Shown here piece by piece: positions 28,247-38,163 of a DNA stretch of 64,000 nucleotides. The stretch spans positions 62,001-126,000 of the forward strand of contig NZ_AZQN01000002.1 in NCBI RefSeq assembly GCF_000566685.1, given 5' to 3'. The position numbers were made by a program, and so were the translations under genes. Each line of letters starts with the position of its first letter. The first letter of the stretch is position 1. Under the pieces are notes generated by a model. That model ran no database searches. It was not told the DNA's origin and saw only the letters and a program-made list of their open reading frames with translations. The DNA is from Dyadobacter tibetensis Y620-1. Its GTDB lineage: Bacteria > Bacteroidota > Bacteroidia > Cytophagales > Spirosomataceae.

Positions 28247-28554
28247 ATAAAGGAAGTATTTCGAATCCTGATGTTTCTGTTTTCATCAAATTCATGGACA
28301 AAGGCTTCAAACTGAGTGTCCCTGCGGACCAGGAGAAGTTTTATCGTGAAGGGTATGAGGTATTTATAGAACGTGTAGAACAGCATAAATCAAAAAAAAA
28401 CGGATATGATGATATCGAGGCAATAGGACTGACAGCCATAGAATGTTTGGTAGCACTACAGCGGATACGCGAACAAATGGAAAGCCTTTCGGAGGCGTTT
28501 CAAGGGCGAGTGGAAAGGCTTGAGGAGTCGGTTACCAATGCTATTGACCGTTGA
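28243..28554 (+). CDS. ZapA-like cell division protein
   Basis: A 103-residue protein: beta-rich N-terminal part (VSVFIKFMDKGFKLSVPADQEKFYREGYEVF) like the ZapA FtsZ-binding head, then helices ending in a coiled coil that would mediate dimer or tetramer formation. Position before rny and after pheT is typical for ZapA in Bacteroidota. Similarity is modest, so the name is tentative. It overlaps the coiled-coil gene by 4 bp. Confidence 0.65.
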   Translation: MNKGSISNPDVSVFIKFMDKGFKLSVPADQEKFYREGYEVFIERVEQHKSKKNGYDDIEAIGLTAIECLVALQRIREQMESLSEAFQGRVERLEESVTNAIDR

Positions 28555-28705
28555 GCCCCAATAATAGAAGGATATATTTTCTAATTATAATGCAGCGATC
28601 ATTCTAAATATTTAAAATCTCTTACTGGTTCAAACAGTTTTTTCAGCTCGACATATAATAGGCTTTTAGTCGGTTTAGTCCAACTATTTGTAAACACTAT
28701 TTAAA

Positions 28706-30277
28706 ATGTCAAGTTCAATTATTTTTATTCTACTACTGTCCGTAATCATCGCTGTAGGCGTTGGTATTTTTGCGGGCAAATACATATTCAGGAAATCTTT
28801 CGATGAAAAGGAGAAAGAAGCCATGGATAGGGCAGCTGAGCTTATCAAAAATGCTGAAGGGGCTGCTGAAAACATCAAAAAGGACCGTATTCTGGAAGCT
28901 AAGGAGAAATATCTCCGCTTGAAAACCGAATTTGAGGAAGATGCAAATAAAAAACGCAACTTACTCCAATCGAACGAGCAAAAGTTAAAGCAGCGCGAGC
29001 AAAATCTCAATCAGACTATTGAGCAAAACAAAAAGCGTGAAAACGAATTAGAAAATTTAAAAAATACCCTAACCTCCCAGTTAGAAATCGCCCATAAGAA
29101 GAAAGAAGAGGCTGAAAGACTTCTTCAGCAGCAGGTTTCGCAATTGGAAAAAATCGCCAATCTTACAGCGGAACAGGCACGAGAGCAGCTCGTGGATGCC
29201 CTTAAGGCTGAGGCAGACACCCGCGCCGGATCTTATGTGAAAAGTGCTATGGAAGAGGCCAGACTCACGGCAACCAAGGAGGCTAAAAAGATCGTAATTG
29301 AAACCATACAGCGCACTGCTGCCGAGCATGCGATTGAAAACTGCGTTTCCGTATTTAACATCGAAAACGACGACATCAAAGGAAAGATAATCGGTAGAGA
29401 AGGTCGTAATATCCGTGCCCTTGAAGCTGCCACCGGAGTAGAAATCATCGTAGACGATACACCAGAAGCAATTGTTATTTCCGGGTTCGATCCCGTGCGT
29501 CGTGAAATTGCCCGTTTGTCTCTACATCGCCTCGTTCAGGATGGAAGAATTCACCCTGCCCGCATCGAAGAAGTAGTCGCTAAGACCCGAAAAAACATCG
29601 ATGATGAGATTGTTGAAATCGGTGAGCGGACGGTAATAGACCTGGGCATTCATGGACTGCACCCTGAGTTGGTAAAGATGATCGGACGCATGCGCTTCCG
29701 CTCTTCCTATGGTCAGAACCTGTTACAACACTCCCGGGAGGTGGCCAAGCTATGTGCTACTATGGCCGCAGAACTGGGCTTGAATACCAAGCTTGCTAAG
29801 CGTGCCGGACTATTACATGATATTGGAAAGGTATGGCCCGAGGAATCGGATCTTCCTCATGCTATTTTGGGAATGGAACTGGCCAAAAAATATAAGGAAA
29901 ACCCAGAGGTTTGCAATGCCATAGGTGCCCACCACGATGAAATAGAGATGACCAGCATGTTATCTCCAATTATTCAGGTATGTGATGCCATTTCTGGATC
30001 ACGCCCCGGAGCGCGGCGCGAGATGATGGAATCTTATATTCAACGTTTGCGAGACCTGGAAAATATGGCCTTAGCCTTCGATGGAGTGGAGAAATGCTAC
30101 GCTATTCAGGCAGGACGCGAACTTAGAGTAATTATCGATTCCGAAAACGTTTCGGATGAAAAAGCGGGAATGCTCTCTTTTGAAATTTCTCAAAAAATAG
30201 AAAAGGAAATGCAGTATCCAGGGCAAATCAAAATCACGGTTATCCGTGAGATGCGCTCAGTGGCCTATGCACGTTAA
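28706..30277 (+). CDS. rny: Ribonuclease Y
   Basis: A 523-residue membrane-anchored endoribonuclease that begins mRNA decay. N-terminal helix (residues 4-24), long charged coiled coil (about 35-200), KH domain ([28 protein letters not shown], around 225-255), then the HD domain with LLHDIGK (about 372-378) that binds the metal, and the C-terminal region ending MRSVAYAR. Full length. Fifteen bases separate it from the MoxR-like gene, which may be co-transcribed. Confidence 0.97.
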   Translation: MSSSIIFILLLSVIIAVGVGIFAGKYIFRKSFDEKEKEAMDRAAELIKNAEGAAENIKKDRILEAKEKYLRLKTEFEEDANKKRNLLQSNEQKLKQREQNLNQTIEQNKKRENELENLKNTLTSQLEIAHKKKEEAERLLQQQVSQLEKIANLTAEQAREQLVDALKAEADTRAGSYVKSAMEEARLTATKEAKKIVIETIQRTAAEHAIENCVSVFNIENDDIKGKIIGREGRNIRALEAATGVEIIVDDTPEAIVISGFDPVRREIARLSLHRLVQDGRIHPARIEEVVAKTRKNIDDEIVEIGERTVIDLGIHGLHPELVKMIGRMRFRSSYGQNLLQHSREVAKLCATMAAELGLNTKLAKRAGLLHDIGKVWPEESDLPHAILGMELAKKYKENPEVCNAIGAHHDEIEMTSMLSPIIQVCDAISGSRPGARREMMESYIQRLRDLENMALAFDGVEKCYAIQAGRELRVIIDSENVSDEKAGMLSFEISQKIEKEMQYPGQIKITVIREMRSVAYAR

Positions 30278-30291
30278 TCGAAAAACTTGAT

Positions 30292-31833
30292 ATGACTTAC
30301 TCGAAGCTTACCAGTTCGCAACGATTACAGATCGGAACCCTCGGCGAATTAAAACAAGCAGGTTATCAGTCCATAAGTGTAAAAGAAGAGCTGCGTAGCA
30401 ATCTTATTACCCGCCTCAAAAATAAGGAGGAGAACTTTCCGGGAATCTGGGGCTACGAGGAAACGGTGATTCCGGATGTAGAACGGGCTATCCTTTCCAT
30501 GCATAATATTAACTTTCTTGGCTTACGGGGTCAGGCTAAGACCAGAATCGCCCGAATGATGGTGAATTTGCTGGATGAATATATCCCTTATGTCAGCGGT
30601 TCCGATTTGCATGATGATCCCTTGCAGCCTATATCGCACTATGCGTTGGCTGCAATTGAATTGCATGGAGACAGTACCCCTATCAGCTGGCTGCATCGCA
30701 AGGAGCGTTATACGGAAAAATTAGCCACTCCGGATGTTTCTGTTGCCGATCTGATCGGAGATGTAGATCCCATAAAAGCAGCAACCTTAAAGCTTCCTTA
30801 TTCTGACGAAAGAGTCATCCATTTTGGTTTGATTCCCCGATCACATCGTGGAATCTTTGTGATTAACGAATTACCTGATCTTCAGGCTCGAATTCAGGTA
30901 GCTTTATTTAATATCCTCCAGGAAGGAGATATACAGATTCGTGGATTTAAAATTCGATTGCCCCTGGACATACAATTCGTGTTTACAGCCAATCCTGAGG
31001 ACTACACTAACCGCGGAAGCATAGTGACGCCCCTCAAAGACAGAATTGAAAGCCAGATAGTTACCCACTACCCCAAATCGATAGAAGTTGGTCTTAAGAT
31101 CACCAGCCAGGAAGCTTCTATAAAGTCTCAACAGAAAGAGATGGTTGTAGTAAATGATCTGGTCAGAAATCTGATCGAACAGATCGCTATGGAGGCTCGC
31201 GAAAGTGAATATGTCGATGCTAAAAGTGGTGTGTCTGCCCGACTGACCATTTCCGCCTATGAGAGCCTTATCAGTACGGCCGAAAGACGAGCATTGCTCA
31301 ACGCCGAGGATACCACCCACGTTCGTGTCTCAGATTTATATGGGGTGGTTGCGGCCATTTGCGGCAAGGTTGAGCTGGTGTATGAAGGAGAGGTTGAGGG
31401 GCCGGTTATAGTAGCCCAGAATCTTATAGGAAAGGCTATCAGAAGTCTATTCTTACAATATTTCCCCGATCCTGAGAAAGCCAAAAAGAGTAAGTCTAAT
31501 CCTTATGAAAAAGTGGTGGAGTGGTTTAGCACGGGACATACCATGGAGATGCCCATGGACCTTACGGATCGGGAGTATGCCGCCCGTTTGCGTACCATAG
31601 AGGGGCTCGACGATTTCGTGGATCAAATAAACCTTATATCAGATGAGTCTAACCGATTATTTATGATGGAATTCGCCTTACATGGTATGGCTGAATTCTC
31701 TCTGATTGGCAAGCAGTCGCTGGATGAAGGTATCAAGTTCCAGGATCTGGTGAGCAGCATGTTTTCTGGCCCGGATGATGATGATGAAGGGTACGATTTC
31801 GATGATGACCAGGACGACCAGGACCGTTATTAA
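30292..31833 (+). CDS. MoxR/ChlI-like AAA+ ATPase
   Basis: A 513-residue AAA+ protein of the magnesium chelatase/MoxR type. Walker A is the variant G-L-R-G-Q-A-K-T at about residues 78-85; the Walker B region reads F-V-I-N-E-L, with Asn before the Glu rather than Asp; sensor 1 is F-T-A-N-P-E-D. The C-terminus is very acidic (PDDDDEGYDFDDDQDD). Such ATPases act with a VWA-domain protein as chaperone-like complexes; the likely partner is the VWA gene at 58281-59390, 26 kb away. Real chlorophyll-type Mg chelation is not suggested by any neighbour. A strong terminator follows. Confidence 0.83.
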   Translation: MTYSKLTSSQRLQIGTLGELKQAGYQSISVKEELRSNLITRLKNKEENFPGIWGYEETVIPDVERAILSMHNINFLGLRGQAKTRIARMMVNLLDEYIPYVSGSDLHDDPLQPISHYALAAIELHGDSTPISWLHRKERYTEKLATPDVSVADLIGDVDPIKAATLKLPYSDERVIHFGLIPRSHRGIFVINELPDLQARIQVALFNILQEGDIQIRGFKIRLPLDIQFVFTANPEDYTNRGSIVTPLKDRIESQIVTHYPKSIEVGLKITSQEASIKSQQKEMVVVNDLVRNLIEQIAMEARESEYVDAKSGVSARLTISAYESLISTAERRALLNAEDTTHVRVSDLYGVVAAICGKVELVYEGEVEGPVIVAQNLIGKAIRSLFLQYFPDPEKAKKSKSNPYEKVVEWFSTGHTMEMPMDLTDREYAARLRTIEGLDDFVDQINLISDESNRLFMMEFALHGMAEFSLIGKQSLDEGIKFQDLVSSMFSGPDDDDEGYDFDDDQDDQDRY

Positions 31834-31842
31834 ACGATATCT

Positions 31843-31890
31843 ATAACATAAAAGCCCGGCTGCACTTTTGCAACCGGGCTTTTATGTTAT
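31843..31890. terminator. Bidirectional rho-independent terminator
   Basis: A perfect 17-bp inverted repeat (31843-31859 and 31874-31890) with a G/C core and A/T-rich outer parts, around a 14-base loop that can pair further (TGCA/TGCA). It separates the convergent MoxR-like gene and recA. Confidence 0.88.
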
Positions 31891-31932
31891 AATCACTTAT
31901 CTAAGGTACCATAAGAACGGTATGCCTATCGA

Positions 31933-32997
31933 TTACTCTGGGCTGCCCTCATCGACAATATTAGGCTCGCTGGTATCGATCAATAGATCAGGAACATTAT
32001 TTACTTTATTACGAACCTTGGCCTCCAGTTCTTCCATCAACTCTGGATTATCCTTAATTAGCGCCTTTACAGAGTCGCGGCCCTGACCCAGTCTGTTACC
32101 GTCGTAACTAAACCATGAGCCGGACTTCTTAACAATCTCAAGCTCTACGGCCAGATCGATTATCTCGCCAACCTTGGATATTCCTTCACCATACATTATA
32201 TCGAATTCCACGACCTTAAAAGGTGGAGCAACCTTATTTTTTACCACCTTAACACGGGTACGGTTCCCAAGAATAGCATCTGCACTCTCTTTTATCTGGC
32301 CAATCCTACGAATATCCAAACGAACGGAAGCATAGTATTTCAGGGCGTTACCACCTGTGGTGGTTTCAGGATTACCGAACATAACTCCGATTTTCTCCCG
32401 AAGCTGGTTGATAAAAATACAGCAACATCCGGTCTTGTTGATGACTCCTGTCAGCTTACGCAATGCCTGAGACATTAAACGCGCCTGAAGCCCCATTTTG
32501 CTATCACCCATTTCTCCCTCTAATTCGGCTCTTGGTACCAATGCCGCCACTGAGTCGATCACGATGATATCAACTGCTCCACTGCTGATCAGGTGTTCAG
32601 CAATCTCCAGAGCTTGTTCCCCACTATCGGGTTGGGAGATTAACAAATTGCTGGTGTCAATTCCTAACTTTTCAGCGTAAATGCGGTCAAAGGCATGCTC
32701 CGCATCGATAAAGGCGGCCAGCCCTCCTGCCTTTTGTGCCTCCGCTATGGTATGCATAGCTAAAGTGGTTTTACCTGACGATTCTGGGCCATATATTTCC
32801 ACTACCCTTCCTCTTGGTAAGCCACCCACTCCCAGCGCTAAATCGAGCCCTAACGATCCGGTAGAGATTACTGGTACATCTAGAACTTTAGTATCGCTTA
32901 AGCGCATCACAGCTCCCTTACCAAAAGTTTTATCCAACTTTTCCAGGGTTGTTTGCAAGGCTTTCATTTTATTTTCCTTATCCGATGCTTGTGCCAT
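31933..32997 (-). CDS. recA: Recombinase RecA
   Basis: A 354-residue RecA. Walker A GPESSGKT at 70-77, the [14 protein letters not shown] segment, [14 protein letters not shown] (Walker B), the L1 loop around [16 protein letters not shown], the L2 region with [24 protein letters not shown], and the C-terminal domain. It binds ssDNA, drives strand exchange and activates the SOS response. No recX follows, and no LexA box was recognised. It is monocistronic, with a 562-bp gene-free region upstream. Confidence 0.98.
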   Translation of the reverse strand: MAQASDKENKMKALQTTLEKLDKTFGKGAVMRLSDTKVLDVPVISTGSLGLDLALGVGGLPRGRVVEIYGPESSGKTTLAMHTIAEAQKAGGLAAFIDAEHAFDRIYAEKLGIDTSNLLISQPDSGEQALEIAEHLISSGAVDIIVIDSVAALVPRAELEGEMGDSKMGLQARLMSQALRKLTGVINKTGCCCIFINQLREKIGVMFGNPETTTGGNALKYYASVRLDIRRIGQIKESADAILGNRTRVKVVKNKVAPPFKVVEFDIMYGEGISKVGEIIDLAVELEIVKKSGSWFSYDGNRLGQGRDSVKALIKDNPELMEELEAKVRNKVNNVPDLLIDTSEPNIVDEGSPE

Positions 32998-33559
32998 ATT
33001 GTGGTCTCTTGATAATTAGTTTGTGTAAATTAAATCTTCTGAAAAATCTAAATAGAATTTCGACGGTCAGTCCCCATTCCCATTATGTAAATTTATTCCT
33101 TTTAATTGTATTCCCAAGGTATTAAACCGAATATTGAATAGAAATGATTCAAAAAATATCATAATATTTTCATTTTTAGATATCCAAAGGATCACTGTTT
33201 GTACCAAACCGTTAATTACTAGATATTTAGTCATAAATCAACTGGTATTACGAGAGGAGAATTCTGTAGTCAATAGCTTCGACATAGGCTCCAATTAGGC
33301 TAATAATATTCAATTGGGGCCAAAATAATGAGCAATTAGCCCTATTCTATAACTTTTATATAAAAGGGGTGCCCCAAACTAATTTCCCGGACACCATCGT
33401 GATTCTGTGGATTTTCTCAAGTAGCAAAATGTGGATTTGTGGTATTTTTAGTACAGATTTCAGGAAATCTATTTGTTAAATAATTTTAATATTAATCAAT
33501 AGGGTTTAATTCTGGTCATAAGAATATGGTTTCATTAAAAATACGTCTAATTTGCTGAA
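32998..33559. other. Gene-free AT-rich region upstream of recA
   Basis: A 562-bp stretch without a supportable gene between the divergent recA and a peptidase gene. It is clearly A+T-rich. Three TGTGGNNNN-type 9-mers cluster at 33406-33446: TGTGGATTT twice (33406-33414, 33430-33438) and TGTGGTATT (33438-33446); these are imperfect matches to the complement of the DnaA box. Short inverted repeats (TTGGGGC/GCCCCAA) occur near 33314 and 33372. I see no tRNA, no strong promoter pair and no riboswitch. Confidence 0.5.
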
Positions 33560-34648
33560 GTGAGGCCTCAGGCTTCCTCCGACAATCTGAACCATAAATT
33601 TAACCCATCTACTTTGAAAAAGGTTTTCATCATATTAAGCATTATTCTGATAGGCGCAAGCTGGTATTATAGGGAGTTATTAAGTTATGGTTTGATGCAG
33701 GCCAAAGGACAATTTGAAATCATATGGAATGTTCGTCCTGTAGAAGAAGTGTTGCAGGACCCGGCGTTTCCAGATTCACTTAAAGCGCGCATTCGCCTTA
33801 TCGAAGAGATCAAACAGTTTGGTGTGGACTCATTGGGGTTGGCTAAATCCGACAATTATACCACCTTTTACGACCAGAAAGGGAAGCCTCTGATCTGGCT
33901 GGTAACCGCATCTCCTAAGTATAGAATAGAAGCATTCAAATGGCATTTTCCTGTTATAGGCAGCTTCCCATACAAAGGCTATTTCGACTCTACACGAGCA
34001 GTTATAGACGAGCAAAAACTAAAGCAACAAGGTTATGACACGGATATTGGAGAAGTTTCGGCCTGGTCGACTTTAGGCTATCTAAAAGACCCGATTCTAT
34101 CGAGTATGCTTTACAAGAATGAAGGTAGCCTGGCCAACCTAATCCTCCATGAATTGACTCATGGTACATTTTTTGTTAAAAACAATCTTGAACTAAATGA
34201 AAATTTAGCCAGTTTTATTGGTAATTACGGAGCAGAAAGATTTCTGATTTTTAAATACGGTCCCGATTCCAAACAATTAAACGAATATCAGTTTTCTAAA
34301 AACTATAATGAAGCCTATGCCCAGCATATGCTTCGGGGGAGCAAAATATTAGACAGCCTATATGCCAGTTTTGATGTACAAAATTTGTCGGCTAAGGTTA
34401 AAGACTCACTGAAACAGGAAGCGATATCGGGGATAGTCGCCAATATTGACACACTGATGAGAGGAAAGCTGACGTTATATACCAAAAAACCCAAACAACC
34501 CAGGGAATTACCCAATAATGCCGTGTTTATTTCATATAAAACGTATAGATCTCAACAGAAGACATTTAAGAAAGAATTTGACGAAAAGTATGATAGTAAT
34601 TTCAAAACCTATCTAAACAAACTGAAAGACATACACGAATCACCATAA
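33560..34648 (+). CDS. Predicted aminopeptidase (COG4324-type, HExxH)
   Basis: A 362-residue protein with one N-terminal membrane segment (about residues 20-36) and a zinc-metallopeptidase site H-E-L-T-H in NLILHELTHGTFF (about residues 195-207), followed by N-E-N-L-A-S-F, which resembles the third-ligand region. The pattern matches the COG4324 predicted aminopeptidases, which face the periplasm and have no established substrate. The GTG at 33560 is the given start; a TTG at 33613 would place the start right before the membrane helix and is equally possible. DUF3108 follows after 10 bp, so the two are likely co-transcribed. Confidence 0.8.
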   Translation: MRPQASSDNLNHKFNPSTLKKVFIILSIILIGASWYYRELLSYGLMQAKGQFEIIWNVRPVEEVLQDPAFPDSLKARIRLIEEIKQFGVDSLGLAKSDNYTTFYDQKGKPLIWLVTASPKYRIEAFKWHFPVIGSFPYKGYFDSTRAVIDEQKLKQQGYDTDIGEVSAWSTLGYLKDPILSSMLYKNEGSLANLILHELTHGTFFVKNNLELNENLASFIGNYGAERFLIFKYGPDSKQLNEYQFSKNYNEAYAQHMLRGSKILDSLYASFDVQNLSAKVKDSLKQEAISGIVANIDTLMRGKLTLYTKKPKQPRELPNNAVFISYKTYRSQQKTFKKEFDEKYDSNFKTYLNKLKDIHESP

Positions 34649-34658
34649 GCGCCAATAA

Positions 34659-35453
34659 ATGAAAAAAATACATATTAGCTTACTTTTAATCATCAGTTGT
34701 ATTGGCTTCTATGCTTTTAGGCAAGCAGACGAATATCGACAAGTTCCTAATAAAAGTTTTGGAACCGGAGAACGTGTCGAATACCGGGTTCATTACGGAT
34801 TCATCAACGCAGCAGAAGCCAGAGTGGATATTGCCAAGAATATTTCTACAGTAAAAAATCGGCCCTGTTATCGCATCAATGTGTTTGGCAAGACAGTAGG
34901 GGCATTCGATCTTATATCCAGAGTACGTGATACCTGGCGTTCCTATGTAGATACTACTGCCATCTTACCCATTATGTTTCAACGGAACATTCAGGAAAAT
35001 AAATATAGAAAAGAAGAGACAATTCTATTCCATCATGACCGGGATGTAGCTGTTTCAACCATGAAAAATGAGACCAAGACCTATCCGGTACCTAATAATG
35101 TCCATGACCTTATCAGCGGTTATTTTTATTTGAGAACCATGGACTTCTCAAAAGTGGAGGAAGGAGATATTATCGAAATGCCGACCTTTTTCGATGGCAA
35201 GACTTATAAGTTAAGAGTCAAATACTTAGGCAAAGATGTCATAAAAACGAAATTTGGAAAGGCGCGGGTGCTTCGTCTGAACCCCTTAATACCCGATAAT
35301 AAATTTTTTAAAGGAGAAGGGGCTATGCAATTATGGGTATCCGACGACATCAATAAAATCCCCCTGAAGGCCGAGGTTGAACTTGCTATAGGATCCTTAG
35401 AAATGGATATTAAGGATTTTAAGGGCCTTAAGTCTGACCTGAAATTTTATTAA
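34659..35453 (+). CDS. DUF3108 domain secreted protein
   Basis: A 264-residue protein with an N-terminal signal peptide (KKIHISLLLIISCIGFYAF) and a DUF3108 beta-barrel-like domain: FGTGERVEYRVHYGFINAAEARVDI at the start, repeated edge strands, and the closing K-A-E-V-E-L-A-I-G-S-L. DUF3108 proteins are periplasmic and of unknown function. It follows the HExxH peptidase by 10 bp. Its 3' end overlaps the 3' end of the opposite-strand GNAT gene by 57 bp. Confidence 0.85.
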   Translation: MKKIHISLLLIISCIGFYAFRQADEYRQVPNKSFGTGERVEYRVHYGFINAAEARVDIAKNISTVKNRPCYRINVFGKTVGAFDLISRVRDTWRSYVDTTAILPIMFQRNIQENKYRKEETILFHHDRDVAVSTMKNETKTYPVPNNVHDLISGYFYLRTMDFSKVEEGDIIEMPTFFDGKTYKLRVKYLGKDVIKTKFGKARVLRLNPLIPDNKFFKGEGAMQLWVSDDINKIPLKAEVELAIGSLEMDIKDFKGLKSDLKFY

Positions 35454-36419
35454 AAACCATTTTCTCCAGGCTTGCAGTACATTAAATGGGAAATAAAGTC
35501 GGTTCTGTTGTATACTGACAAAGGGCATAGGCTTGGCACCGAAACCACGGTAAAACTTACTAATAGTTTTAATATCCGGACTTTCGAAATCAAAGATTGA
35601 TCCGGCTGCCATCGCTGTAAGATAATGTGTCAGCAACCAGGTTCGGGCATGACCTTTTCTGCCATGGACGTCAGAAGCATTAAAAAGGTAAATGGCCCTT
35701 CCATACTGCATCAGTATGAGAGCCCCTGCATGGGTCATGTCGCATTTTCGGGCATAGCCTAACCATAGGCTATTTTTAAGGGCTGCAGAAGCGACTATAC
35801 TTTCCAATAGTGCATAGGCCTTTCCATTAATTTCTCCTTTCATTTTTCCTTCATGATGTCTTCTAAAAAGGTCGATAATTGATTGTGGATCGGAAGACAT
35901 TTCCAGGTCCCATGTAAAGGCTTTTGCCCTTCGAAAGTCTCTTCTCCGCTCTGAAGAATAAGTCTTAAAAATATCCTCGATGTTATCGGGCCTAATCAAC
36001 CAATGGGTGTGAGAGACTGAAAAATCAGGTTTTACTTGGTCTATTGTTCTGAACTTCTGACCGAAGGTACTGCCATTTTCCGGACAGAAAGAATAAGTGG
36101 AAATATATCGAAAAGTGGAACAAAGGCGATTGACAAAGACCTGCAGGATCTTGTCGTTTAGGGGTTGCTCAGAAAAGACACCAAGATACTGGCAATAAAA
36201 GGGTTGTTGGACTACCCAGACACCAAACTTTCTTTGCAAGGGCACGGGCATCACGGCCTGATACTTGCCCGATTCTTCCCAGACAAATGCCGCCCAACGT
36301 GGACAGACTAAGTCGAGATACCAGGATGCTGCATATATTACTGCATTATAACACCCTGAAATATATTGCTCCCATTTCTCAGGATCAATTTCTTGCCGAG
36401 AAAGCAGATTTATGTTCAT
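35397..36419 (-). CDS. FemAB/GNAT-fold acyltransferase
   Basis: A 340-residue protein from the ATG at 36419; an upstream TTG (36470) would add 17 hydrophobic residues that look unlike the family start. It contains the double-GNAT pattern of FemAB-type proteins: W-Y-L-D-L-V-C near residue 28, an EERRRDFRRA-like basic segment (SSERRRDFRRAK), and GALILMQYGRAIYLFNASDVHGR plus ATTYL-like L-T-H-Y-L-T-A-M-A-A in the second half. Such enzymes transfer acyl groups, often to peptidoglycan precursors or exopolysaccharide. It lies 54 bp after dnaA on the same strand. Confidence 0.75.
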   Translation of the reverse strand: MNINLLSRQEIDPEKWEQYISGCYNAVIYAASWYLDLVCPRWAAFVWEESGKYQAVMPVPLQRKFGVWVVQQPFYCQYLGVFSEQPLNDKILQVFVNRLCSTFRYISTYSFCPENGSTFGQKFRTIDQVKPDFSVSHTHWLIRPDNIEDIFKTYSSERRRDFRRAKAFTWDLEMSSDPQSIIDLFRRHHEGKMKGEINGKAYALLESIVASAALKNSLWLGYARKCDMTHAGALILMQYGRAIYLFNASDVHGRKGHARTWLLTHYLTAMAAGSIFDFESPDIKTISKFYRGFGAKPMPFVSIQQNRLYFPFNVLQAWRKWFLIKFQVRLKALKILNIHF

Positions 36420-36473
36420 GGCAAGGAACCAAAAATGAATCAAGAAACCCAGATCAAGCCTTACGAACAACTA

Positions 36474-37901
36474 CTATTTAAAATAGCTTCTTAGCTTCTG
36501 CAATGTTTCGTCCACATCGGGGGTCTCATCCATCAACAAATTAATACTCTGGATCGAGTGAATAACCGTACTATGGTCGCGGCCTCCAAAATGATAACCT
36601 ATAGACTTCAGTGGAAGTTCGGTATATTCTTTTGCTAAATACATGGCTAGTTGCCGGGGATAAACAACTTCTTTTTTCCGGCTCTTGCTTTTTAGATCGG
36701 CTATAGAGACTTGAAAATAATCGGCAATAATTTCCTGAATAGTATCAATGGTAACCTCCTTATGCTCGTTCATCACGATATTCTTCAGCGTATTTTTCGC
36801 CAGCTCCACATCGATCTCACGCCGAGTAAGGGACGCCTGAGCCATCAGGGAAACGATCACGCCTTCCAACTCTCTCACGTTCGAATTTACGCTATGGGCG
36901 ATATACTCAATCACATCGTAATCTATGGATATGCCCTCGGACTGAATTTTTTTCTGGATGATTGCTATCCGCGTTTCATAATCCGGCGTCTGAAGGTCGG
37001 CCGTAAGTCCCCATTTAAAACGAGAAAGCAAACGATCCTGCAGACCTTGTAGCTCCCTGGGAGGACGGTCGCTGGTCATAATGATCTGCTTCCCTAATTG
37101 ATGTAAATGATTAAAGATATGGAAGAAAGTGTCCTGAGTTTTTTCCTTTCCCGAAAGGAACTGTACATCGTCAATGGCTAATACATCTACCTTCATATAA
37201 AAGTCGGTAAACTCCTGAAGGGTGTTGTTTTTGATCGAGTTGATAAACTGATTTGTAAATTTCTCCGAGGAAACGTACAGCACCATTTTATTATCGAAAT
37301 GATTCATGATATAGTTACCTATAGCCTGAACCAAATGAGTTTTACCCAGTCCTACCCCTCCATACATCATCAGAGGATTGAAAGAGGTGAGTCCGGGTCG
37401 TTGAGCTACTGCAAATCCAGCAGAACGAGCCAGACGATTACAGTCCCCCTCAATAAAGTTATCGAAGGAATAATTAGGATTCAGATAGGTATCCAGATTC
37501 ATGGAATCGTGATCCTTTCCCGAACTACTCACCCCTTTTCGCGGATCAATACCAAAATTATCGGGGCCTGCATAATGTGCCGACTTCGGCGCAGAAACGT
37601 TCATGGTTAAGGGTTGGTGACTTTCATTACCCTTGTCTACAATGATTGAATACTCCAGCAGACCATCCCTACCAATTGCATAGTCCAAGGCTTTACGTAA
37701 GAGATTTACATAATTATCCTCCAGCCACTCGTAGAAAAACTGGCTAGGAACCTGAATCGTCAGCACTTTTCCGATCAGTTTTAAAGGACGTATTGGCTCG
37801 AACCAAGTCTTAAAACTTTCCTCGGGGATGTGCTGCTGGACCACCCGCAAACAGGCATCCCAGATCTGATCAACTTCTCTATATGTAGTTACTCTTTCCA
37901 A
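36474..37901 (-). CDS. dnaA: Chromosomal replication initiator DnaA
   Basis: A 475-residue DnaA. Domain I (1-about 85), a variable linker (about 90-140), the AAA+ domain with Walker A GGVGLGKTH at 181-189, VLAIDDVQFLSGKEKTQDTFFHIFN (Walker B), RLLSRFKWGL, and the C-terminal domain IV with the DNA-binding GGRDHSTVIHS signature near 440. It unwinds oriC and binds DnaA boxes. dnaN and recF are not adjacent, as is usual in Bacteroidota. The upstream 262 bp show no convincing DnaA-box cluster. Confidence 0.98.
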   Translation of the reverse strand: MERVTTYREVDQIWDACLRVVQQHIPEESFKTWFEPIRPLKLIGKVLTIQVPSQFFYEWLEDNYVNLLRKALDYAIGRDGLLEYSIIVDKGNESHQPLTMNVSAPKSAHYAGPDNFGIDPRKGVSSSGKDHDSMNLDTYLNPNYSFDNFIEGDCNRLARSAGFAVAQRPGLTSFNPLMMYGGVGLGKTHLVQAIGNYIMNHFDNKMVLYVSSEKFTNQFINSIKNNTLQEFTDFYMKVDVLAIDDVQFLSGKEKTQDTFFHIFNHLHQLGKQIIMTSDRPPRELQGLQDRLLSRFKWGLTADLQTPDYETRIAIIQKKIQSEGISIDYDVIEYIAHSVNSNVRELEGVIVSLMAQASLTRREIDVELAKNTLKNIVMNEHKEVTIDTIQEIIADYFQVSIADLKSKSRKKEVVYPRQLAMYLAKEYTELPLKSIGYHFGGRDHSTVIHSIQSINLLMDETPDVDETLQKLRSYFK

Positions 37902-37943
37902 TGTTTGAATTCCAAAGCCTTATGTTAAACCCTAAAAGGACGG

Positions 37944-37951
37944 CAAAGATA
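37944..37951 (-). promoter_or_regulatory. Candidate -7 box for dnaA
   Basis: Reads TATCTTTG on the minus strand, a perfect TAnnTTTG match, about 43 bp before the dnaA ATG. No TTG -33 element is visible at 17-23 bp. Confidence 0.35.
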
Positions 37952-38163
37952 TAAAATCCCCGCATGCCACGACGAAATGATTTTCAATTTAATATCTACT
38001 CTTGCCGGAAGCAAGTTTAAATTTCGAACGGGCACCGGCACCTATCAACTTTTTTCCCTAAATTACCCTCTTAATTCGCAAAAAAGCTAACTTATAGAGG
38101 CCATAGTACAATTTTGATTTTTACGAAAAATAAATTCTTTTCTCCTTTTCAACGATAAAAATT

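Noticed and set aside
28555..28705. Possible 6S RNA or other ncRNA next to the zapA-like gene.
   Set aside because: 6S RNA is often near zapA in other phyla, but I see no long hairpin with a central bubble in these 151 bp.
37902..38163. Possible oriC directly upstream of dnaA.
   Set aside because: No cluster of DnaA boxes or AT-rich 13-mers was seen in these 262 bp; Bacteroidota often have oriC away from dnaA.
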